Shown: positions 31,806 to 40,540 of the stretch, piece after piece
How the letters are laid out: every line of letters starts with the position of its first letter
Numbering within the stretch: position 1 is the first letter of the stretch
Assembly (NCBI RefSeq): GCF_900116385.1
Contig: NZ_FPCI01000002.1
Location: forward strand, 558,001-622,000
Length of the DNA: 64,000 nucleotides
Direction: 5' to 3'
Origin: Pseudoxanthomonas sp. YR558
Lineage (GTDB): Bacteria > Pseudomonadota > Gammaproteobacteria > Xanthomonadales > Xanthomonadaceae
Notes under the pieces: model-generated
Database searches by the model: none
The model's input: only the letters and a program-made list of their open reading frames with translations
Told to the model about the DNA's origin: nothing
Program-made: the position numbers and the translations under genes

Positions 31806-32669
31806 CTACTTCAGGCCGGCGAAGCGCAGGTAAGCGTCGATGATCTGCGGGCCCCAGAAGAACGCGATCCAGCCTGCGATGGCCAGGTAGGGGCCGAACG
31901 GGATCGGCGTCGCCCGATCGCGGCCCTTCAAGGCCAGCCACACCGACCCGATCACCGCGCCGACGACGGACGAGAGCAGGATCGTCGGCAGCACGCCGTT
32001 GAGCCCGACCCAGGCGCCGATGGCAGCGAGCAGCTTGAAATCGCCCCGCCCCATGCCTTCCTTGCCGGTCACCTGCTTGAACAACCACCAGACCAGCCAC
32101 AGCGATACATAGCCCGCGATGGCGCCCAGTAGCGCCGGCTTGGCGGGCATGTAGAGGTTGTCCAGGCTGCCAATCAAACCGAGCCACATCAGTGGCAGGG
32201 TCAGCTGGTCGGGCAGCAGCCGCGTACGCAGATCGATGCCGCTCAGGGCCACCAGGTAGCAGCTGAACAACGCGGCGCCGAACCCCTGCCAGCCGAACCC
32301 GAATCGCCATACCGACGCCACGGCCAGCAAGGCGGTCAGCAGTTCGACCAGCGGGTATTGCGGCGAGATGGGTGCCTTGCAGTGGCGACACTTGCCGCGC
32401 AAGGCCAGCCAGCTGAACAGTGGGATGTTCTCGTACCAGGACAGCGGTGTCTTGCAGTGCGGGCAATGCGAGCGCTCGACCACGATCCCCGGTGGGGGCG
32501 GGTCGTAGATCTCGGGCTCTTCGAGCACCTCGCGGGCGTCGCGCTTCCACTCCCACTCCAGCCGCCGCGGCAGCCGCAGGATGACGACGTTGAGGAAACT
32601 GCCCACCAGCAGGCCGAGGCCTGCCACCACCGGGTACCCCAGTTCGGGGTGCTGATCCAAGAATGCCAT
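31806..32669 (-). CDS. pilD: Prepilin peptidase / N-methyltransferase PilD
   Basis: The 287-residue polytopic membrane enzyme cleaves the leader from type IV prepilin and type II secretion pseudopilins and methylates the new N-terminus. The zinc tetrad C69-x2-C72...C94-x2-C97 is present. The catalytic aspartates D146 (GIDLRTRLLPD) and D210 (GMGRGDFKLLAAIG) are both intact. Its substrate motif, G-F-T-L-I-E, is found in the PilA encoded at 40.5 kb. The gene starts 9 bases after the pilC stop, so the two are probably cotranscribed. Confidence 0.97.
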   Translation of the reverse strand: MAFLDQHPELGYPVVAGLGLLVGSFLNVVILRLPRRLEWEWKRDAREVLEEPEIYDPPPPGIVVERSHCPHCKTPLSWYENIPLFSWLALRGKCRHCKAPISPQYPLVELLTALLAVASVWRFGFGWQGFGAALFSCYLVALSGIDLRTRLLPDQLTLPLMWLGLIGSLDNLYMPAKPALLGAIAGYVSLWLVWWLFKQVTGKEGMGRGDFKLLAAIGAWVGLNGVLPTILLSSVVGAVIGSVWLALKGRDRATPIPFGPYLAIAGWIAFFWGPQIIDAYLRFAGLK

Positions 32670-32678
32670 TAGGCCAGC

Positions 32679-33935
32679 TTACATCGTCGCCGCGAGCTTG
32701 AAGATGGGCAAGTACATGCCGATGACCATGGCGCCGATCACGCCGCCGATGAAGATCATGATGAACGGCTCGATCAGGCTGGACAGCGCATCGACCGCGT
32801 TGTTGACCTCCTGCTCGTAATACTCCGCCACCTTGAACAGCATGGTATCCAACGCGCCGGCCTCTTCACCGATTGCGGTCATCTGGATCACCATGTGCGG
32901 GAACAGGTTTACCTGTTTCATCGACATGTTGAGTGGGTAGCCCACGGCGACGTCATCGCGGATACGAAAGACCGCCTTCTCATAAAGCGTATTGCCGGTG
33001 GCGCCGGCAACCGTATCGAGAGCCTCGACCAGCGGCACACCGGCCTTGAAGGTCACCGCGAGAGTGCGCGAGAACCGGGCGATCGCCGAGTTGTGCATGA
33101 TCTGGCCGATGACCGGCACCTTCAGGATCACCCGGTCGAGGAAATGCTGGAACGCCAGGGAGCGCTTCTTGAAATAGATGAATGCGAAAATTGCGGCGAA
33201 GATGGTGCCGAATACGATGTACCAGTTGGACACCATGAAGCGCGAAGCGCCCACGATGACTTTGGTGAACGCGGGCAGGTCTGCGCCAAATTGCTTGAAG
33301 ACTGCCTCGAACTGGGGCACCACGAAGATCAGCAAGATCGCGCTCACCAGAAGGGCGACCGCGATCACCACTGCAGGATAGAACAGCGCTTTCTTGATCT
33401 TGCCCTTCAGCGCTTCCAGGTTCTCCTTGTAGCTGGCGATGGTATCCAGCACCGTCTCGAGCACGCCCGCGCTTTCGCCTGCGCGCACCAGATTGCGGTA
33501 CAGCTCATCAAACTGGACGGGGAACTTGCTTATCGCTTCGGAAAGGGACGAGCCGCTTTCGATGTCGAAGCGGATCTGCTCGATCATCTTCGTCATGCGG
33601 ACGTTCTTCTGGCCGCCCTCGATGATCTCCAGCGATGTCACGATGGGTACGCCGGACTTCATCATCGTGGCCAGCTGGCGGCTGAAGAACGCAACTTCCT
33701 TCGGCGATACAGGCTTGCCCGCTGAGCCGAACAACGGCTTAGGCTTTACCTTGACGACGGAGGGCGTAATGCCTTGCTTGCGCAACTCGGCGCGCAGAAA
33801 GTTGGCGTTCTTGGACGATTGCTCGCCCTTCATCTTCACGCCGCGCTTATCGGTGCCTTCCCAGACGAACAGGTTCAGCGGGTTCTCGCGAACGGGCGCG
33901 GGTGCTTTCTTGACGGCGGAACGGGTGACGGCCAT
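32679..33935 (-). CDS. pilC: Type IV pilus inner-membrane platform protein PilC
   Basis: The 418-residue GspF-family protein links the pilus rod to the PilB/PilT motors. It has two repeated T2SSF domains: VAFFSRQLATMMKSGVPIVTSLEII in the first and ARFSRTLAVTFKAGVPLVEALDTVAGA in the second. Membrane segments lie at about residues 175-205, 225-250 and 385-415. ATG 33935 was chosen over an upstream start because AGGGGA lies about 10 bases before it and the family begins there. A hairpin-rich 117-base gap separates it from pilB. In Xanthomonas pilA often lies in this gap; here it does not. Confidence 0.96.
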   Translation of the reverse strand: MAVTRSAVKKAPAPVRENPLNLFVWEGTDKRGVKMKGEQSSKNANFLRAELRKQGITPSVVKVKPKPLFGSAGKPVSPKEVAFFSRQLATMMKSGVPIVTSLEIIEGGQKNVRMTKMIEQIRFDIESGSSLSEAISKFPVQFDELYRNLVRAGESAGVLETVLDTIASYKENLEALKGKIKKALFYPAVVIAVALLVSAILLIFVVPQFEAVFKQFGADLPAFTKVIVGASRFMVSNWYIVFGTIFAAIFAFIYFKKRSLAFQHFLDRVILKVPVIGQIMHNSAIARFSRTLAVTFKAGVPLVEALDTVAGATGNTLYEKAVFRIRDDVAVGYPLNMSMKQVNLFPHMVIQMTAIGEEAGALDTMLFKVAEYYEQEVNNAVDALSSLIEPFIMIFIGGVIGAMVIGMYLPIFKLAATM

Positions 33936-33979
33936 TAGGTTTTCCCCTGTCCGGCTTTCCCCAACCGGACTGTCTCTGC

Positions 33980-34031
33980 CCATGGTAGCCGGTTATCGGC
34001 CCATGGGAAGCACCCCCCGTGTGACGGGGGG
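33980..34031 (-). promoter_or_regulatory. Two hairpins between pilB and pilC
   Basis: CCCCCCGT/ACGGGGGG (34013-34031, loop GTG) sits just after the pilB stop on the minus strand. CCCATGG/CCATGGG with an inner GCCG/CGGC stem (about 33980-34008) lies closer to pilC. Neither has a good U-tract, so they may set relative pilB and pilC levels by partial termination or processing. Confidence 0.4.
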
Positions 34032-34052
34032 CAGGGTTTACGCAGCGCCCCT

Positions 34053-35795
34053 TTAGTCCTTGGTGACGCGGTTGATCTCGGCCAGGCTGGTGACGCCGTG
34101 GCGGACCTTCATCAGGGCGGACTGACGGAGGTCGCGGATACCGGCCTGCTGGGCGACGGCTGCGATCTGCATCGCGTTGCCACCCTCCAATACGATGGCC
34201 TGAATCTCGTCAGACATGGGCATGACCTGATAAATACCGGTACGGCCCTTGTAGCCTTCGGTGCACTCGTCGCAGCCGACGGCGTCGTACAGGGTGAAGC
34301 CGGCCTGGATCTCCGCTTCGCTGAAGCCTTCCGCAAGCAGGGCTTTCTGTGGCAGCTCGACAGGTTTCTTGCACTTGGGGCACAGGCGGCGGGCCAGACG
34401 CTGGGCGATGACCAGGGTCACCGAGCTCGTGATGTTGTACGGGGCGATGCCCATGTTCATCAGGCGCGCGATGGTCTGCGGCGCGTCGTTGGTGTGCAGC
34501 GTCGAAAGCACCATGTGGCCGGTCTGCGCGGCCTTGATCGCGATCTCGGCGGTCTCCAGGTCGCGGATTTCGCCGACCATGATGATGTCCGGGTCCTGAC
34601 GCAGGAAGCTACGCAGCGCCGCAGCAAAGGTCATGCCGCGCTTGGTGTTCTGCTGGACCTGGTTGACGCCTGGAAGCCGGATTTCCACCGGGTCTTCGAC
34701 CGTGGAGATATTGCGGATTTCATCGTTCAGGATACCAAGCGCCGTATACAGGGACACCGTCTTGCCCGAGCCGGTAGGGCCGGTGACGAGCACCATGCCG
34801 TACGGTTTCTGGATGGCGTCCTCGAACAGCTTTTGCTGGTCGGGCTCGTAGCCCAGCTTGTCGATGCCCAGCTTGGCCGCGCTGCCGTCGAGGATACGCA
34901 GCACGATCTTCTCGCCGAAGAGCGTGGGCAAGGTGCTGACACGGAAGTCGATCTGCTTGGTCTTGGACAAGTTCAGCTTGATGCGACCGTCCTGCGGTAC
35001 GCGCTTCTCGGCGATATCCAGCTGCGACATCACTTTCAATCGCGCGGCGATGCGTGCACTCAGCTTGACCGGTGCCTTGGCCACCTGCTTGAGGATGCCA
35101 TCGATGCGCAGCCGCACGCGGTAGTCCGTTTCATAAGGCTCAAAATGGATATCGGACGCGCCCCGCTTGATCGCATCCACCAGCACCTTATTGACGAACT
35201 TAACGACAGGAGTGTCGTCGCCCTTGGCGTCGACTGCGCTATCGGCGTTCGCGCCCATGTCGTCGTCGGTGCCGACCTCCAGGTTGTCCAAGCCCTCGTC
35301 GTCGCCTCCCGCAAAACTGCTGGACAGGCTGCTGGCGGCATTGAGCCACTGATCCAGCGTGCGGCGCAGTTGCTCCTCATCTACCAGGATGGGCTCCACC
35401 ACCAAATTGGTGTGGAACTGGATCTCCGTTAGGGCCGCAGTCTGGGTGGGATTGCTGGTACCAACGAATAGTTTGCCTCCGCGCTTGAACAGCGGCAGCA
35501 CCTGGTGTTTCTGGATCAGCTCTTCGCTGACCAGCTTCAGCGCGTTATGTGCCGGATCGAAGGAGGTGGTATCGATCAGCGGCATCCCGAACTCGATCGC
35601 GTTGGCGGCCGCGAGATGGGCGGGCGCCACCAGCCGCTTCTCGGCCACCCATTGCGCCAAGGGGACCTTGGCCTCCGTGGCGTTGGCCATCGCGCTGCGG
35701 GCGGCGGCCTCGTCCATAGCGCCATCCATGACCAGGCGACGGGCGATGCCGGTGATGCCCACGAGATTGGCGTTGGTGCTGGCGACAGCGTTCAT
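34053..35795 (-). CDS. pilB: Type IV pilus extension ATPase PilB
   Basis: The 580-residue GspE-family hexameric ATPase powers pilus assembly. It has an N-terminal T2SSE_N/MshEN-like domain (residues 1-150), an acidic linker (GGDDEGLDNLEVGTDDDMG), Walker A GPTGSGKT, the Asp and His boxes, Walker B IIMVGEIRDLETAEIA, and a zinc tetra-Cys module CPKC...CDEC near residue 480. ATG 35795 has AGGA about 14 bases upstream. A near-consensus sigma-54 promoter at 35833-35848 would give a leader of about 27 bases. Confidence 0.97.
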   Translation of the reverse strand: MNAVASTNANLVGITGIARRLVMDGAMDEAAARSAMANATEAKVPLAQWVAEKRLVAPAHLAAANAIEFGMPLIDTTSFDPAHNALKLVSEELIQKHQVLPLFKRGGKLFVGTSNPTQTAALTEIQFHTNLVVEPILVDEEQLRRTLDQWLNAASSLSSSFAGGDDEGLDNLEVGTDDDMGANADSAVDAKGDDTPVVKFVNKVLVDAIKRGASDIHFEPYETDYRVRLRIDGILKQVAKAPVKLSARIAARLKVMSQLDIAEKRVPQDGRIKLNLSKTKQIDFRVSTLPTLFGEKIVLRILDGSAAKLGIDKLGYEPDQQKLFEDAIQKPYGMVLVTGPTGSGKTVSLYTALGILNDEIRNISTVEDPVEIRLPGVNQVQQNTKRGMTFAAALRSFLRQDPDIIMVGEIRDLETAEIAIKAAQTGHMVLSTLHTNDAPQTIARLMNMGIAPYNITSSVTLVIAQRLARRLCPKCKKPVELPQKALLAEGFSEAEIQAGFTLYDAVGCDECTEGYKGRTGIYQVMPMSDEIQAIVLEGGNAMQIAAVAQQAGIRDLRQSALMKVRHGVTSLAEINRVTKD

Positions 35796-35832
35796 GGCGA
35801 TCGGATCCTGGTGCTTCGGCTATTGGTGACCC

Positions 35833-35848
35833 TGCAAGAAGCGGGCCA
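35833..35848 (-). promoter_or_regulatory. Sigma-54 promoter of pilB
   Basis: The minus strand reads TGGCCCGCTTCTTGCA, which matches the consensus TGGCACG-N4-TTGCA at 11 of 12 fixed bases with exact -24/-12 spacing. The start point would be near 35822, about 27 bases from the pilB ATG. PilR, encoded at 44.5 kb, is the expected activator. Confidence 0.75.
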
Positions 35849-35909
35849 GCACACACTCTAGCGCAGGCGTCGCGCGGCCGGGCACTGGCTTGGCCGCCGA
35901 ACGAGCGCT

Positions 35910-35926
35910 GCGTCACAACGTGACGC
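35910..35926. promoter_or_regulatory. Inverted repeat upstream of the pilB sigma-54 promoter
   Basis: GCGTCAC-AAC-GTGACGC is a perfect 7-bp inverted repeat centred about 96 bases upstream of the predicted pilB start point, a usual distance for a sigma-54 activator site. A similar repeat (GTCAC-TTT-GTGAC) lies upstream of pilA at 41285. Confidence 0.5.
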
Positions 35927-35944
35927 GATGCGGCACCGTGGGCG

Positions 35945-36850
35945 CTAGTTTCCGTCCGCCTTTGAGGAGCTTCCGCTCAACAGGAAACCGAGCACGGTGC
36001 ATATGCCGTCCGCAGACAGGGTGACTACCCTGTACGCCAAAGCGAGGGCGAGGGCTTGTCCCGAGCCTATGGCGTGCGCCAATCCCAGCACCAGCACCGT
36101 CTCCCTGATGCCGATGCCACCCGGCGCTCCCGGGACCAGATAGCCGCATAACCAAGCCAACGCAAGCCAGCCCAGCCAGAACGCAGGATCGCCTTCAAGG
36201 TTGCCCAATGTCAGCAAGGCGAGCCCGCTGAGAAGGAAAAAAGCCAGATCGATGCCGACCACGCAGAGCAGCGGCACCAACTTGATGTGCCGCATGCCGT
36301 TGTCGATACGGCGAGACCACATTCGGAGCCCGAGCCAAGCGACAGGAAGGACGAGCGGCATCGCGTAGGTCAACGGCAGCAGCCAATCCGGGAGCAGCGC
36401 CAGCCGAGGATCCCCGATGATGCCAACCGCGACCAGCGACGCCGTGCCCAGAAGCAGTGCGGCTTCAGCCGCCAGTGCCACGGTGAGCTCTCCGTGGCTA
36501 AAGCCCCAACGTAGGCTTTCTATATGTCGCTGGGCGAAATGGAATACCCCGCCCGGAAGATATTTCGACAACTGCGCACGAAGATGCAGCGCTGCCAATG
36601 GACGCAATGGAATGCCGGGAGAGCCTATCCCGCGCAACGTCAACGGCCACGCCAGTGACAACACCAGGCAAGCCACGATGTACAGCAAGAGCGACGAGGC
36701 GGTACGGGCGAACGAGAGTTCTTCGAACGCACCAATAGCTGTGTGGCGGTGCATCCGTCCTTGGTGCGCCAAAAACACCAAGGCTGCCGCAGCCAAGCCA
36801 CGGCCCAGCCATCGGTAAGCCGCCGCCGCAGACGCTCTCCAGGGCCTCAT
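35945..36850 (-). CDS. Flippase-like membrane protein (LPG synthase TM / UPF0104 family)
   Basis: The 301-residue polytopic protein has about eight hydrophobic segments. The motif LHLRAQLSKYLPGGVFHFAQRH and the late motif LVPGAPGGIGIRETVLVLG are the hallmarks of the lysylphosphatidylglycerol-synthase transmembrane (AglD-like) family, whose members include lipid flippases. There is no soluble synthetase domain, so it is not MprF. ATG 36850 overlaps the methyltransferase stop (ATGA), which decides it over the in-frame ATG at 36877. It is the last gene of a four-gene coupled module. I infer that it may move a lipid-linked sugar across the membrane. Confidence 0.75.
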   Translation of the reverse strand: MRPWRASAAAAYRWLGRGLAAAALVFLAHQGRMHRHTAIGAFEELSFARTASSLLLYIVACLVLSLAWPLTLRGIGSPGIPLRPLAALHLRAQLSKYLPGGVFHFAQRHIESLRWGFSHGELTVALAAEAALLLGTASLVAVGIIGDPRLALLPDWLLPLTYAMPLVLPVAWLGLRMWSRRIDNGMRHIKLVPLLCVVGIDLAFFLLSGLALLTLGNLEGDPAFWLGWLALAWLCGYLVPGAPGGIGIRETVLVLGLAHAIGSGQALALALAYRVVTLSADGICTVLGFLLSGSSSKADGN

Positions 36851-37458
36851 CGGCTCCGGCACAGCGCCATCGTCCATGGCAAGGGCGAGGCAACCTGCAC
36901 GATGTCGAAGCGTCTGCCGAGGAACTTCAGAAAGCCCTTACGGCTCCAGTGATTGAGGTGTCCAGGGGTGTTCCCCCAGTCGGCGAGATACTTGCCTCGA
37001 GCCATGTTCATCACTCGCCATATCGGCTCGCGCGGCACACTGGTCAGCAACCAAGGGGATGCCAGTTCGGCCAGCGTGTCCAGCCCGGCCTCGGGATCGT
37101 CGAGATGCTCGAGTACTTCGCAGCAGACGACCAATGGGCAGGCATCCGCCGGGGTCAGGCTCTGGATGCCCTCGACGCGGAAACTGATATCGACGCCCGC
37201 CAGTTCGGCGCGCCGACGTGCCTCGTCGACGACCTCGCCCGCAATGTCGCACCCCTTTACGCGGCGTCCTTTGCGAGCGAGCCTGATCGAGAGTTCCCCT
37301 TCGCCGCAACCGACTTCGAGCGCGTCGCCTGCAGGGACATGTGCGGCCAGCCGATCAAAGTCCGACAGAAAGCCGTGCATCAGCTGTCGCGCAATCGGGT
37401 TGCGGGTACCGTATTTGTCGTAGTGGTTGCCGGCTGGCTGACTGATCGGAAGGTTCAC
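36847..37458 (-). CDS. Class I SAM-dependent methyltransferase
   Basis: The 203-residue cytoplasmic enzyme has motif I DALEVGCGEGELSIRLA, an acidic motif II region (RVKGCDIAGEVVDEARRRAELAGVD) and motif IV LVVCCEVLEHLDDPEAGLDTLAEL. The last fits the UbiG/Methyltransf_11-type group that often modifies sugars or lipids in glycan clusters. The start is GTG 37458, inside the stop of the glycosyltransferase (GTGA). The substrate is unknown; position in the module suggests a sugar or the polyprenyl-linked intermediate. Confidence 0.8.
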   Translation of the reverse strand: MNLPISQPAGNHYDKYGTRNPIARQLMHGFLSDFDRLAAHVPAGDALEVGCGEGELSIRLARKGRRVKGCDIAGEVVDEARRRAELAGVDISFRVEGIQSLTPADACPLVVCCEVLEHLDDPEAGLDTLAELASPWLLTSVPREPIWRVMNMARGKYLADWGNTPGHLNHWSRKGFLKFLGRRFDIVQVASPLPWTMALCRSR

Positions 37459-38426
37459 GGCGATCGCTCCTGCGACGGGCTGGACACCGCGCGCTGTTCC
37501 AGGCGTTTCAGGCGCCAGTCGATGCGTTCGAGCAGTCGGCGATTCACGCCGATCAGGTCGGCGATGAATCCCATCATGACCAGCAGGAAGCCGATGATCA
37601 CGCAAGCGGTGGCGAGAATCGCCGATTGCACGTGGCCTGCGCCTTCCCCGATGAACTTGAAGTAGAGGTACCAGCTGCCCATGCCGAGACCCGCGGCGAA
37701 GAAGACGCCCGAGGCCATCCAGAAGAATGTGAGGGGCCGGTAGGTCGCGAAGATCCGGACGATCGTGGAGGCAGAGCGCCAGACGTAGCGGGAAATGCTC
37801 CTCACGAGGCGGGACGGCCGCAGATCCGGGTTCGTGCGGATCGGGATCGAGACGACGCGGATGTTGCTTTGGCCAGCCTGGATGATGGTTTCCAGGGTGT
37901 AGGTGTAGGAGCTGAAGACATTCAGCCGCATCGCCACATCGCGGGTGAACGCGCGAAATCCAGAGGGCGCGTCGCGCACCGAGGTTCCACTGGCCAGTCG
38001 CACGACGGCGCTGCCCAGCGACTGCAGCTTCTTCTTGATCCAGGAGAAGTGCTCCGTGTCCGCGATTGGCCTCGCGCCGATGACCATTTCGGCCTTGCCA
38101 TCCAGGATTGGACGAATCAAGGCTTCGATATCGCGGGCATCGTACTGGTTGTCCGCATCCGTGTTGACAATGATGTCCGCGCCCCGGTCGATGGCCGCCT
38201 GCAAGCCGGTCATGAACGCGGCGGCGAGGCCCTGGTTCACCGGGTGGCGGACAACGTGCTGCGCGCCTCGCTCTTGGGCAACGAGCGCGGTGTCGTCGGC
38301 CGACCCATCATCGACAACAAGCCACTCGACTTCGTCGCATCCCGGTAACGTTCTGGGGAGGTGCGACAGCGTTACGGGCAGCGATTCGGCCTCGTTGTAA
38401 CAGGGAATCTGGATGACGATCTTCAT
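37455..38426 (-). CDS. GT2 glycosyltransferase, dolichyl-phosphate-sugar-synthase-like
   Basis: The 323-residue protein has an N-terminal GT-A catalytic domain (IVIQIPCYNEAESLPVTLSHL, WLVVDDGSADDTALVA, IIVNTDADNQYDARDIEAL) and two C-terminal membrane segments (about residues 232-256 and 268-292). This layout matches DPMS/ArnC/GtrB-type enzymes that move a sugar onto a polyprenyl phosphate. The D-x-D-like site is the D-A-D in NTDADNQ. Both ends overlap neighbours by 4 bases, giving tight coupling to a GT-C-like protein upstream and a methyltransferase downstream. Confidence 0.85.
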   Translation of the reverse strand: MKIVIQIPCYNEAESLPVTLSHLPRTLPGCDEVEWLVVDDGSADDTALVAQERGAQHVVRHPVNQGLAAAFMTGLQAAIDRGADIIVNTDADNQYDARDIEALIRPILDGKAEMVIGARPIADTEHFSWIKKKLQSLGSAVVRLASGTSVRDAPSGFRAFTRDVAMRLNVFSSYTYTLETIIQAGQSNIRVVSIPIRTNPDLRPSRLVRSISRYVWRSASTIVRIFATYRPLTFFWMASGVFFAAGLGMGSWYLYFKFIGEGAGHVQSAILATACVIIGFLLVMMGFIADLIGVNRRLLERIDWRLKRLEQRAVSSPSQERSP

Positions 38427-40471
38427 GGAGCCGGAGCGTCCTGTGGCGCGGTGGTGGCCGATGATGCAGGTGGAGAGGTCGCTGGCGAGGCTTGTCCAAG
38501 CCTCGCTCGTTGCAGATCGCCTTCCAGTCCCGATACCAAGTCATCGTACGCGCCCACGCGGTTGGCTCGTCGGATCACGTCCAAGCCGCGCTCGGCATCG
38601 TCCAGGCGCCCAAAGAGGATCTGTGCGCGAACCAGGTTGCTCAGCGTGATCGTGTTGCCTGGCTCCAGCCGCACGACTTCCGCGAACAATGCGAGCGCCC
38701 GCTCCGGGCGCCGCGCCAAGAAGGTTTCGAACTGTGCTGCAAGATCCACCCACAACGGGCCGGGGTGCGGGCGCGACATCACCACGGTGATCGCTGCTTC
38801 CAGTTCGACAGGCTGGTAGTAGCAGCGCCCTGCGATTTGGCACTGCATCAGGACCATCACAGCAGAATAGTCGCTGACATTGGGCGTGCGCGTGGAAAGC
38901 TTGTGGGTCAACGAGGTCCACCAGTCGGGATCCGGCACCTGGTTGGTCCTATTGGCATCCAGGATAAGGGCTGCATCGCACTGCGTATCGGCCGTTGGCA
39001 TTCGACGGCAACGTTCCAGGGCCTGCCGTGCTTCCCGCCGTAGCGGTGATGCTTTGTCCTCACCCGCCTGGGTCAAATAATTGTGGGCAAATTCGTACTG
39101 GGCGCGGGGGGATTCCGGTCGTTTGCGCGCTTCCGACAACCCCAGACGGCTCGGATCGCCCCACTCCACAGAACGCAAGGCCGTCGAGAACGTGTAGAAG
39201 CCCAACATCACCAGTGCGGCGGCGATCAGCGCTCCCCGGCGCGAGACGAACTGCGCGTAGAGCGTCGGAACCAAGGCCAGCAGCAGACCCATCGCGGGGA
39301 AGTAGTTGCGATGCTCAAACACCAACTCCAGCGGGATGATGGTGCCGGTCAGAAGGTGCCCGCCGAAGAACCAGGCGATGCCGAGGCTAAGCATTGGGCG
39401 CCGATGGCGCTGGAGCGCGGCAACTACCACTAGGCCGAGGATGACCAGGATAGCCAGCAATGTCGACGGCGGCGACATCAAACCCCTCGATAGCAATACA
39501 TCGTCGTGGTAGAGGGTCAGGTCGTTGGGTTGGGGCAGGAGCGTCCACTGCATGTAGTGGAGCATTACCCGGCTTTCGGTCAGCAGGCGTTCCGCGATGG
39601 TGAACGGGCGCGCATAGCTCTGTTCGGTGCCGAGCCAGGTCGACAGCCAATACATTCCAACAAACAAGGGAACCATCAACAGCGCGGCATAGAGCTGCAC
39701 GATGGGTCGCCTCAGGGGGCGGCTTCTCGGGTCCTGGAAGAACACGATCTCGATGCAGGCGGTATAGAGCGGAAGCAGGATCGCCGATTCTTTGGCAAGC
39801 AGGCCCAGGAGGGTGGGGACGATCAGTGCCGCGGCGAGGCGAAGAGGGCTGCCGCGACCGAGCAGCAGGTTCATACGTTCGCGTAGATACCAGGCTAGGC
39901 CGGCGAGGACGAACAGATTGCAGAGCGATTCCAGGCGCTGCGAGACATACAGCACGCCGGTCAGGTTGATCGGTAGGCACAGCCAAAGCGCGGCCACCAG
40001 CAGAGCCACCCAGCGCTGGCTTTCGTCGGGGAGCGCCTGTTCCGGGCGCTGTGCGGTCCACAAAGCGAACAATCCGCGCGAGACCTTGTAGACCAGCCAT
40101 CCATTGAGCAGATGAATGGCCAGGTTAACCAGCTTGTAGCCGAACGGATCCAGCCCATGGGCGATGTGATTCGCGGCAAAGCTGAGCATGGTCAGCCAGC
40201 GGCCCTGATGGGCGGACGGGAAGGACATCGCCGCCCGTACCCAGTCGCCCAACGCCCAGCGCTCGACGTGGAGGTCCCTGTTGGCCACGATGAAGCTGAA
40301 GTCATCGAAGACGAATCCGCCTGCCAAGCCGGGCCAGTAGATGGCGGCGGCGAGGAGGGCCGTCAGCAGGCTTGCCAGTCGAAAGCGCCAGCGGGCGGTG
40401 TCGCGCGGCGGGCCAGAGAGCAGAGCCGGATTCGAAGGCAAGCGGGCGGTTCCGGAAGAGCGGCTGCGCAT
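38423..40471 (-). CDS. GT-C-like membrane glycosyltransferase with C-terminal TPR region
   Basis: The 682-residue protein has a first membrane segment at about residues 32-52, then GGFVFDDFSFI with the acidic pair D56-D57 in the first periplasmic loop, the usual catalytic place in GT-C enzymes. About ten more hydrophobic segments follow to about residue 440. The last 200 residues are soluble, with TPR-like helices (ALALFAEVVRLEPGNTITLSNLVRAQILFGRLDDAERGL) and a Pro/Ala-rich end. This layout resembles eukaryotic TMTC O-mannosyltransferases and bacterial TPR/PMT-like proteins. It lies 70 bases after pilA. I infer protein glycosylation from a lipid-linked sugar made by the adjacent GT2. ATG 40471 was preferred to 40534. 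Confidence 0.7.
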   Translation of the reverse strand: MRSRSSGTARLPSNPALLSGPPRDTARWRFRLASLLTALLAAAIYWPGLAGGFVFDDFSFIVANRDLHVERWALGDWVRAAMSFPSAHQGRWLTMLSFAANHIAHGLDPFGYKLVNLAIHLLNGWLVYKVSRGLFALWTAQRPEQALPDESQRWVALLVAALWLCLPINLTGVLYVSQRLESLCNLFVLAGLAWYLRERMNLLLGRGSPLRLAAALIVPTLLGLLAKESAILLPLYTACIEIVFFQDPRSRPLRRPIVQLYAALLMVPLFVGMYWLSTWLGTEQSYARPFTIAERLLTESRVMLHYMQWTLLPQPNDLTLYHDDVLLSRGLMSPPSTLLAILVILGLVVVAALQRHRRPMLSLGIAWFFGGHLLTGTIIPLELVFEHRNYFPAMGLLLALVPTLYAQFVSRRGALIAAALVMLGFYTFSTALRSVEWGDPSRLGLSEARKRPESPRAQYEFAHNYLTQAGEDKASPLRREARQALERCRRMPTADTQCDAALILDANRTNQVPDPDWWTSLTHKLSTRTPNVSDYSAVMVLMQCQIAGRCYYQPVELEAAITVVMSRPHPGPLWVDLAAQFETFLARRPERALALFAEVVRLEPGNTITLSNLVRAQILFGRLDDAERGLDVIRRANRVGAYDDLVSGLEGDLQRARLGQASPATSPPASSATTAPQDAPAP

Positions 40472-40493
40472 TATGTCAGCCCCAGAAACAGGA

Positions 40494-40513
40494 ACCCCGG
40501 CTTGCGCCGGGGT
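40494..40513 (-). terminator. Hairpin between pilA and the GT-C gene
   Basis: ACCCCGGC (40494-40501) and GCCGGGGT (40506-40513) pair around TTGC. On the minus strand the stem is followed by TCCTGTTTCT, a weak U-tract. Partial termination here would give abundant pilA mRNA with some read-through into the glycosylation module. Confidence 0.6.
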
Positions 40514-40540
40514 CCTGGATACAGCGCGGTGCAACCAGCC

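Noticed and set aside
33936..34052. A second pilin gene between pilB and pilC
   Set aside because: Xanthomonas often has pilA here, but this 117-base gap has only hairpins and no G-F-T-L-I-E coding frame.
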